NCBI GenBank assembly: GCA_050116035.1
Contig: JASFPJ010000176.1
Coordinates: forward strand, 1-6,905
Reading direction: 5' to 3'
Origin: SOIA01 sp050116035
Lineage (GTDB): Bacteria > Acidobacteriota > Aminicenantia > Aminicenantales > Aminicenantaceae
Length of the DNA: 6,905 nucleotides
Part shown: positions 1 through 5,008 of the stretch, piece after piece
Position numbering within the stretch: position 1 is the first letter of the stretch
Layout of the letters: each line of letters begins with the position of its first letter
Translations under genes and position numbers: made by a program
Notes under the pieces: model-generated
The model's input: only the letters and a program-made list of their open reading frames with translations
The model's database searches: none
What the model was told of the DNA's origin: nothing

Positions 1-252
1 AAAATTATAACCAGAAACTACAACAGGACAAAAGAGCTGTTGGAAAAGAACAAAGATAAACTGCTCAGGGTCGCCAAAGCCCTCCTGGAAAAAGAAGTCT
101 TAGACTCTGATGAACTGAATGCGATTATACAAGGAAAAAAACTGTCAAAAAGCAAAAAAGCTCCTGTCGAAGCAAAAGCGGATAACGACAAATCAAAAAA
201 AGAGCAGAAAAAAATTCAGCCCATAAAAAAACCGGATTTAGCCAAAGCATAA
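1..252 (+). CDS. ftsH: ATP-dependent zinc metalloprotease FtsH, C-terminal end (partial)
   Basis: The frame is open from the left edge and ends at TAA 250-252, giving 83 residues. The first ~45 (arginine/asparagine-rich start, then TKELLEKNKDKLLRVAKALL and EKEVLDSDELNAII) match the last helices of the FtsH M41 peptidase domain, where family members have a run of the type 'L..nrd.L..iA..LLEkEtLdgeEi..i'. The remaining ~35 residues are a lysine-rich hydrophilic tail of low complexity, as is common and poorly conserved in FtsH. The AAA ATPase and HEXXH zinc site would lie upstream, outside the window. A TTG at 40 is in frame but is internal, not a true start. FtsH is a membrane-anchored hexameric protease that degrades misfolded membrane proteins and some regulators. 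Identification rests on the C-terminal helices plus the classic position just ahead of folP. Confidence 0.85.
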   Translation, partial: KIITRNYNRTKELLEKNKDKLLRVAKALLEKEVLDSDELNAIIQGKKLSKSKKAPVEAKADNDKSKKEQKKIQPIKKPDLAKA

Positions 253-255
253 AAG

Positions 256-1158
256 GTGACAAAAGAGTACATCCTTCAGGTTAACGGTCATGATCACACG
301 CTAGGCCCGAGAACCTGGATAATGGGTGTCATCAACATCACTCCTGACTCATTCTCAGACGGCGGCCTTTACTTCGATAAGGATAAAGCGTTAGAGAAGG
401 GACTCCAGCTTATCAAAGAAGGGGCCGACATCATCGATATTGGGGGAGAGAGCACAAGACCTGGCTCTGAACCCGTCTCTCCAGAGGAAGAAATTAGACG
501 GGTTATTCCTGTCATCACTGCCTTAAGAAAACGAGCAGACACATTGATATCCATCGATACGACCAAGTCAGAGGTCGCACACGCCGCACTTGTCGCCGGG
601 GCGGATATCATCAACGATATCAGCGCTCTCCGGTTCGACCCACGAATGGCCCCTCTTGTGGCGCAGGAAGATGTTCCTGTTATTCTGATGCACATGAAAG
701 GAACGCCCAAAACAATGCAGCTCAATCCGACCTATGAAGATATCCTGCTTGAAGTTAAAGCCTTTCTTGAAGGATCAATCGATAAAGCCCAAGCCTCCGG
801 GATAAAAAAAGAGAAAATCATCATCGATCCGGGAATCGGGTTCGGGAAAAGGCTCAAGCACAACCTCGCCCTGATCAACAACCTCCATATCCTGGAGGAG
901 CTGGAGCGGCCCATTCTTATTGGAGTCTCACGGAAATCTTTTATCGGCACTATCCTGGATTCGTCTCCCGAGGAAAGGCTGGAAGGCACTATCGCTTCTG
1001 CTGTCCTGAGCGTTATTCATGGCGCCCATATCCTTCGAGTTCATGATGTCGCTTCGGTCAAAAAGGCTGTTCGTGTGGCTGAAGCCATCATGAGAGAGGA
1101 TTTCTCCCATCCAGCCTCCAGAGAATACGGAGAGAAAAAGAGAGACTATGTTCACTAA
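256..1158 (+). CDS. folP: Dihydropteroate synthase
   Basis: 300 residues. The enzyme condenses 6-hydroxymethyl-dihydropterin pyrophosphate with p-aminobenzoate to give dihydropteroate in folate synthesis, in the cytosol, and is the sulfonamide target. All signature blocks of the TIM-barrel family are visible: NITPDSFSDGG (27-37), GGESTRPG (63-70), SIDTTK (99-104, pterin-binding Asp101), NDISA (120-124), LMHMKGTPKTMQ (144-155), DPGIGFGK (191-198), GVSRKSF (223-229) and the phosphate-binding RVHDV (261-265). The start is GTG at 256, the first possible start after the ftsH stop and in the same frame with one codon between; ATG at 322 would cut off the strand leading into the first motif. No clear Shine-Dalgarno sequence precedes the GTG, so translation is probably coupled to ftsH. 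About 20 residues at the C-terminus extend past the usual barrel end and overlap the start of cdaA. No catalytic residue appears to be missing. Confidence 0.97.
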   Translation: MTKEYILQVNGHDHTLGPRTWIMGVINITPDSFSDGGLYFDKDKALEKGLQLIKEGADIIDIGGESTRPGSEPVSPEEEIRRVIPVITALRKRADTLISIDTTKSEVAHAALVAGADIINDISALRFDPRMAPLVAQEDVPVILMHMKGTPKTMQLNPTYEDILLEVKAFLEGSIDKAQASGIKKEKIIIDPGIGFGKRLKHNLALINNLHILEELERPILIGVSRKSFIGTILDSSPEERLEGTIASAVLSVIHGAHILRVHDVASVKKAVRVAEAIMREDFSHPASREYGEKKRDYVH

Positions 1159-1921
1159 TATCATCAACGCTTTTTCGCATTTTACGATTGCTGACCTCGT
1201 GGATATCCTCCTCGTGACATTTATCATCTATTACATACTCCTGCTGATAAAAGATACCAAAGCGTACCAGATGGCCATCGGATTCGGCATAGTCGGGCTT
1301 CTTTTTCTCATCACGAAATGGGGAAACCTGGTCGTATCCCATTCACTCATATTGAATTTCGCGCCCTGGGCGATCATTGCCATCATCATCCTTTTTCAAG
1401 GAGAAATTAGAATATTCCTGACGACGATCGGCTCACAATCCTTGCGAGGGCCTCTATTCATAAAACCGTTTACTGAACAACTGGAAAATGTTTTCCTGGC
1501 TGTCGATTTTCTGTCCACAAAAAAAATCGGAGCTTTGATCGCGATCGAGAAAGAAATCTCGCTCAAAAGCTTCGTAGACCGGGGAACAAAAATCGACGGA
1601 GAGCTCACCAAGGACCTTCTGGTCAGTATCTTTTTCCCCAACTCGCCACTTCACGATGGCGCAGTCATCATCCAGGGGAACAAAATCTCTGCCGCCGGCT
1701 GCCTCTTGCCACTGCCCGCACGACATAAATTGGGTGAAGAATACCTGGCCCGAACCCGACATCTGGCCGCCATAGGGCTGTCTCAGGAGACAGACGCAGC
1801 TGTGATTGTTGTTTCCGAACAGACCGGAAGAATCTCACTGGCGACCAAAGGAGACCTGAATAGAGGACTGGACAAGGAACATTTGAAGGACAACTTACTC
1901 AAATATCTGCAAAAAAGATGA
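1148..1921 (+). CDS. cdaA: Membrane-bound diadenylate cyclase, CdaA/DacA type, with a variant RHR motif
   Basis: 257 residues, a normal length for CdaA. Three hydrophobic segments (about 14-34, 42-57, 67-83) are followed by the DAC (DisA_N) domain: KKIGALIAIE (125-134), SPLHDGAVII (166-175, catalytic DGA at 170-172), AAGCLLPL (182-189), TRHLAAIGLSQETDA (203-217) and VVSEQTGRISLA (221-232). The family makes cyclic di-AMP from two ATP, a messenger for potassium and osmotic balance and wall homeostasis. The usual block LGTRHRAAIG reads ARTRHLAAIG here, so the second Arg of the RHR motif is Leu and the Gly is Arg. The usual FQPE block after the third membrane segment reads FQGE (83-86). Activity is therefore likely but not certain. 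The ATG at 1148 lies 11 bases inside folP; purine-rich GGAGAG (1129-1134) and AAAGAGAG (1136-1143) lie upstream. It overlaps the next gene by ATGA. The neighbours ybbR and glmM match the known CdaA-CdaR-GlmM association. Confidence 0.93.
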   Translation: MFTNIINAFSHFTIADLVDILLVTFIIYYILLLIKDTKAYQMAIGFGIVGLLFLITKWGNLVVSHSLILNFAPWAIIAIIILFQGEIRIFLTTIGSQSLRGPLFIKPFTEQLENVFLAVDFLSTKKIGALIAIEKEISLKSFVDRGTKIDGELTKDLLVSIFFPNSPLHDGAVIIQGNKISAAGCLLPLPARHKLGEEYLARTRHLAAIGLSQETDAAVIVVSEQTGRISLATKGDLNRGLDKEHLKDNLLKYLQKR

Positions 1922-2631
1922 ATAAATTTTTACAGAGACTTTTTTTAAAGAATTGGGGGCTCAAACTCTTTTCCCTCCTGATTGCTCTGATCCTCTGGAT
2001 CACGCTCATTCCACCCGAAAAGATGTTTTCCGAAAAAAACCTGACCATTTCCTTGTATGCCCACAACATCCCTCAGGATATGGAACTGGTGAAGAAGCCG
2101 CCAGCTAAAATTGATGTGACAATCCGGGCTCCAAACCGCTACATCGACCAGATCACAACAGAAAATGTTGTCGCCGAACTGAACATGGAAAACGCTTCGC
2201 TTTTCCAGGAAGATTATACGCTCAACGAATCCATGATCAGCATGCCCGCAGGTGTCAGGGCAACCGTCATCAAAATCACACCCAACACCGTTAATTTAAA
2301 ACTCGAAAGGTCTGTTGAGATCATGCTCGAGGTTGTACCCGATACTATCGGAAACCCAATCGAGGGACTCAAGATAGAAAAAATCGAGGTCGATCCGGCT
2401 CAGGTTCTCATCAGAGGAGCAGAGAGCAGAATCAAGAAGGATTACAAGGTCCGAACCAGTCCAATCGATATTTCAACTCTGATGCAGACAACAGAACTCG
2501 AGGCAGACCTCATCCTTCCCAGCCCTGACTTGAGTTTTGCCACCTCCCTGACAAAAGTCAAAGTCACTATCTTTATCGTGGAAGAAGTCCCCGAAAAAAC
2601 ACCAGGCCAGAAAAAATCGCGGAGAAAATAA
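1918..2631 (+). CDS. cdaR: YbbR-domain membrane protein, CdaR-like
   Basis: 237 residues. A basic N-terminus (RLFLKNWGLKLF) leads into one membrane segment at about 16-31 (ending ALILWITL), so the rest should lie outside the cytoplasmic membrane. Two YbbR-type beta-rich repeats follow, roughly residues 40-128 and 131-220. Their typical pattern is visible as PAKIDVTIRAPNRYIDQI (62-79) and as VDPAQVLIRGAESRIK (158-173). The C-terminal 15 or so residues are lysine- and arginine-rich. Firmicute CdaR binds and modulates CdaA and usually has three or four repeats, so this one is short, which is common outside Firmicutes. The ATG is contained in the ATGA overlap with the cdaA stop and no well-placed Shine-Dalgarno sequence is seen, so translational coupling is likely. 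The family call is solid. The regulatory role on CdaA is inferred from the neighbourhood. Confidence 0.88.
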   Translation: MNKFLQRLFLKNWGLKLFSLLIALILWITLIPPEKMFSEKNLTISLYAHNIPQDMELVKKPPAKIDVTIRAPNRYIDQITTENVVAELNMENASLFQEDYTLNESMISMPAGVRATVIKITPNTVNLKLERSVEIMLEVVPDTIGNPIEGLKIEKIEVDPAQVLIRGAESRIKKDYKVRTSPIDISTLMQTTELEADLILPSPDLSFATSLTKVKVTIFIVEEVPEKTPGQKKSRRK

Positions 2632-2640
2632 TCTTCCTCC

Positions 2641-2668
2641 TTGAATCCTCGGGAATTTTCGCTATAAT
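2641..2668 (+). promoter_or_regulatory. Predicted sigma-70-type promoter for glmM
   Basis: TTGAAT (2641-2646, four of six matches to the -35 consensus) is followed after 16 bases by a perfect TATAAT (2663-2668). Transcription would begin near 2675, leaving a leader of about 25 bases before the glmM ATG. It lies in the 69-base gap between ybbR and glmM. Not verified experimentally; the perfect -10 is the main support. Confidence 0.55.
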
Positions 2669-2671
2669 CTA

Positions 2672-2699
2672 TTCCTGTATCTAACAGCTTCCTATCTAA
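2672..2699 (+). repeat. Imperfect direct repeat in the glmM leader
   Basis: TTCCTGTATCTAA (2672-2684) and TTCCTATCTAA (2689-2699) differ only by a two-base insertion, and the shared TATCTAA units sit 15 bases apart. The second copy touches the glmM ATG at 2701. CCTATCTAA occurs again at 4967-4975 ahead of the amidase gene. The repeat could be a regulator site or chance; its role is unknown. Confidence 0.35.
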
Positions 2700-2700
2700 A

Positions 2701-4041
2701 ATGGAAAAACTCTTCGGGACAGACGGAATCAGAGGCATTGCCGGACAGCCTCCTCTTGACTACTCGACGATTTCCTATCTTGGGAAATCCCTGATCATCC
2801 ACCTCAAAGAGGAAGGTCTCCCACCCCACGTCATCATCGGGCGGGACACACGTGAATCAGGAGAATGGATCGAGGAGGCTTTGTTTCAGGGAATAAAGGA
2901 TGCCCAGGGAAAAGCGACTTCTGCCGGAGTGATCCCCACCTCAGCGATTTCCTTCCTGACGAAAAAACACGGATTCTCAGCAGGAATCGTTATTTCTGCA
3001 TCCCATAATCCTTATGAGGATAACGGAATCAAAATATTCTCTTCTCAAGGAATAAAGATCCCGGATTCATGGGAAGAAAAAATCGAAAAGGCCATCCGGG
3101 AAGGCAGAGAAAACATCAGCAGAGAAAAAACAAACATCTCTCCACAAACAACATACAGTCAGGATTACATGGGATTCCTGAAGAACCTGTTTTCTCATGT
3201 CCGCTTCCAGAATAAGATTAAAGTTGTCCTTGACTGCTCGAACGGAGCCAGCTCCTCTTTTGCACCAAAAGTTTTTTCGGACCTAGGAGTTGAGACTATC
3301 GTTTTGAATGATGCTCCGGATGGAAAAAACATTAATACCAATTGCGGCTCTCTTTATCCTCAAACTCTCGCTCAACAAGTCGTGGAAAACAAGGCGGACT
3401 TCGGAGTGGCTTATGACGGAGATGCGGACAGGGCCATCTGGGTGGATGAGAAGGGAAGAGTTTTGAACGGAGATCATACTCTTTTTGTTCTCTCCCGTTA
3501 TATGAAGGAAAAAGGACTTTTAAAATCGGATACGGTGGTGGCCACGACCATGAGCAACATCGGCCTCGAGAAAGCTCTGGAAGATATCGGCTTGAAACTA
3601 TTCCGCACACAAGTGGGAGACAAGTATGTTCTTGAACAGATGCTGAAATTGAAAGCGAACCTGGGTGGAGAACAGTCCGGGCACACGATCTTTCTCGATG
3701 ACTGTCCAACTGGGGATGGGATGCTGACAAGCTTGAAAATGCTCGAGGTCATGGCCACTCGTGATATTCCGCTGTCCAAATTAGTCGAAAACTTTGAAGA
3801 ATTCCCTCAACTGCTCGTGAATGTCAGGGTTTCGAAAAAAGTGGAATTCAGCCGCTTTCCAGAAATCACGAATACGATGAAGGAGATCGAAGCATCACTT
3901 GGAGACTACGGGCGAATAAATGTTCGCTATTCGGGAACAGAACCTGTTGTTCGAATCATGGCAGAAGGCCAGGATGAAGCTGAAATTGAAAGGTATGCCC
4001 GGCAGATGGCCGATGCAATCCATAAGTATCTAGGGAAATAG
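2701..4041 (+). CDS. glmM: Phosphoglucosamine mutase
   Basis: 446 residues, the usual length. The enzyme converts glucosamine-6-phosphate to glucosamine-1-phosphate, the step before UDP-GlcNAc for peptidoglycan and lipopolysaccharide. Four alpha-D-phosphohexomutase domains are evident. FGTDGIRG (5-12) opens domain 1. SASHNP (99-104) carries the phosphoserine, Ser101. DGDADR (239-244) is the metal-binding loop. GGEQSGH (322-328) is the sugar-binding loop and RYSGTEP (409-415) the phosphate-binding loop in the C-terminal domain. The serine context SASHNPYEDNGIK, the FGTDGIRG start and the RYSGTEP ending indicate GlmM rather than phosphomannomutase ManB. The ATG at 2701 gives the canonical ME-LFGTDGIRG beginning, so the start is secure although no Shine-Dalgarno sequence lies within the preceding 20 bases. 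A promoter candidate lies just upstream, and a large palindrome that could terminate its transcript lies just downstream. In Firmicutes GlmM binds and inhibits CdaA; here that is only suggested by adjacency. Confidence 0.97.
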   Translation: MEKLFGTDGIRGIAGQPPLDYSTISYLGKSLIIHLKEEGLPPHVIIGRDTRESGEWIEEALFQGIKDAQGKATSAGVIPTSAISFLTKKHGFSAGIVISASHNPYEDNGIKIFSSQGIKIPDSWEEKIEKAIREGRENISREKTNISPQTTYSQDYMGFLKNLFSHVRFQNKIKVVLDCSNGASSSFAPKVFSDLGVETIVLNDAPDGKNINTNCGSLYPQTLAQQVVENKADFGVAYDGDADRAIWVDEKGRVLNGDHTLFVLSRYMKEKGLLKSDTVVATTMSNIGLEKALEDIGLKLFRTQVGDKYVLEQMLKLKANLGGEQSGHTIFLDDCPTGDGMLTSLKMLEVMATRDIPLSKLVENFEEFPQLLVNVRVSKKVEFSRFPEITNTMKEIEASLGDYGRINVRYSGTEPVVRIMAEGQDEAEIERYARQMADAIHKYLGK

Positions 4042-4052
4042 ATTGAACAAAG

Positions 4053-4104
4053 AAAAAAGGGGACAGGCTACTTTTTTTTAAAAAAGTTGCCTGTCCCCTT
4101 TTTT
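4053..4104. repeat. 52-base near-perfect palindrome (terminator-like hairpin, possible REP-type element)
   Basis: Arms of 16 bases pair perfectly (4053-4068 with 4089-4104; core GGGGACAGGC / GCCTGTCCCC flanked by A6 and T6). After one T/T mismatch (4069/4088) the pairing continues through AC-T6 / A6-GT to a TT centre at 4078-4079, so 24 of 26 positions match. Because each arm has a GC core followed by a T run, it could act as an intrinsic terminator on either strand, ending glmM transcription. It ends immediately before the pdxJ Shine-Dalgarno sequence. The shape resembles dispersed REP-like palindromes in many genomes, but only one copy is present here. Confidence 0.9.
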
Positions 4105-4110
4105 AGGAGG
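4105..4110 (+). promoter_or_regulatory. Strong Shine-Dalgarno sequence of pdxJ
   Basis: AGGAGG lies five bases before the pdxJ ATG at 4116 and directly abuts the palindrome's right arm. It is the clearest ribosome binding site in the window and fixes the pdxJ start. An RNA hairpin formed by the palindrome would end at the first base of this site and could affect ribosome access. Confidence 0.85.
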
Positions 4111-4115
4111 ACAAA

Positions 4116-4832
4116 ATGAAGCTTGCCGTTAACGTGGATCATTTCGCCACAATAAGAGAAGCGCGTCAGAGTAACGAGCCTGAGCCAGTGCTCGCTGCAC
4201 TCTTGTCCGAACAAGCTGGAGCTGAAGGCATTGTCTGTCACATAAGAGGTGACAGGCGCCATATCAAAGAGCGTGACTTGAGATTATTCCGAGATGCCAT
4301 TAAAACAAAGCTCAACATAGAAATGGCGGCGACAGAAGAAATGAAAAGCATCGCTCTGGAGATTAAGCCTGATATCGTTTCCCTCGTTCCTGAACGTCCC
4401 GAAGAGTTGACCACTGAAGGCGGCCTGGATGTGATTTCCAATGAAAAGCAGCTCCAACCTCACATCAAGGAACTGCGGAACGCAGGGATAAGAGTGAGTA
4501 TCTTCGTGGATCCTGATTTAAAACAAATCGAGGCCTGTCACAAGGTCGGCGTTGACCTGATCGAGATCAACACAGGAAAGTATGCGGATTTGAAACCCGG
4601 AGAGGAACGCCAAAAAGCTCTTGATGAGATAAAGAAGGCCACAGAGCGCGGCCACAGTCTCGGGCTGGAAATTCACGCCGGACACGGACTGGATTATAAA
4701 AATATCCTTCCTGTCGCAGCTATCCCTGAAATTAAAGAATTCAGCATCGGTTTTTCCATCGTGGCTCGCTCTGCCATAGTCGGGATAGAAAAAGCAGTCA
4801 GAGAAATGGTCGACCTTATCGAAAAATATTAG
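4116..4832 (+). CDS. pdxJ: Pyridoxine 5'-phosphate synthase
   Basis: 238 residues, the normal size for PdxJ. It condenses 1-deoxy-D-xylulose-5-phosphate with 3-amino-2-oxopropyl phosphate to give pyridoxine 5'-phosphate in the DXP-dependent vitamin B6 route, as a cytosolic TIM-barrel octamer. Visible family blocks are NVDHFATIREAR (6-17), the catalytic loop HIRGDRRHI (42-50, His42 as the likely general base), NIEMAATEEM (67-76, Glu69), LVPERPEELTTEGGLD (90-105), FVDPD (130-134), IEINTGKYA (149-157) and LEIHAGHGL (184-192, containing the late catalytic His). Near the C-terminus the usual IGH[AS]I reads IGFSI (211-215), so the His next to the phosphate-binding Gly is Phe213. The ATG is set by a strong AGGAGG five bases upstream. 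The palindrome between this gene and glmM raises the question of how pdxJ is transcribed, as no promoter is seen between them. Confidence 0.96.
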   Translation: MKLAVNVDHFATIREARQSNEPEPVLAALLSEQAGAEGIVCHIRGDRRHIKERDLRLFRDAIKTKLNIEMAATEEMKSIALEIKPDIVSLVPERPEELTTEGGLDVISNEKQLQPHIKELRNAGIRVSIFVDPDLKQIEACHKVGVDLIEINTGKYADLKPGEERQKALDEIKKATERGHSLGLEIHAGHGLDYKNILPVAAIPEIKEFSIGFSIVARSAIVGIEKAVREMVDLIEKY

Positions 4833-4883
4833 TCATCCAGAAAAATCAGCCAGCAAAAGCCTGACTCATCACAAGATAAAAAG

Positions 4884-4925
4884 AAACTCCACATGGAAAT
4901 TTGGGATATCGGAGTTTTCATTTTT
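4884..4925 (+). terminator. Weak intrinsic terminator candidate after pdxJ
   Basis: AAACTCC (4884-4890) pairs with GGAGTTT (4911-4917), extended by one G-T pair (4883/4918), around a 20-base loop, and is followed by CA and a T5 run (4921-4925). The stem is short and the loop long, so the call is tentative. It is the only terminator-like structure I see in the 176 bases between pdxJ and the next gene. Confidence 0.3.
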
Positions 4926-4952
4926 GACACCGCCTCTCTTTTCTGATAAAGA
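4924..4952 (+). promoter_or_regulatory. Predicted promoter of the M20 amidase gene
   Basis: A perfect TTGACA (4924-4929) is followed after 17 bases by TAAAGA (4947-4952), preceded by TGA (4944-4946), which fits an extended -10. Transcription would start near 4959, with a leader of about 50 bases. The -10 itself matches only three of six consensus bases. An interrupted dyad, CCGC...CTCTTT / AAAGAG...GCGG (4930-4960), covers the spacer and -10 and could be an operator. Confidence 0.45.
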
Positions 4953-5008
4953 GTGAGCGGAGAGTGCCTATCTAAGGAAATAATTCCAATAAATGAAATG
5001 AGGCCTGC

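Noticed and set aside
40..252. A separate small gene starting at TTG 40
   Set aside because: The frame is open to the left edge and the residues before TTG continue the FtsH C-terminal helix, so it is the end of ftsH.
3332..3730. A 132-codon open frame on the - strand inside glmM
   Set aside because: It overlaps the conserved metal- and sugar-binding region of glmM, and its Cys/Pro/Arg/Ser-rich product is typical of antisense shadow frames.
4043..4074. TTGAAC (4043-4048) and TACTTT (4069-4074) as a pdxJ promoter
   Set aside because: The spacer is 20 bases and the -10 matches only three of six consensus bases, and it sits within the palindrome; not better than chance.
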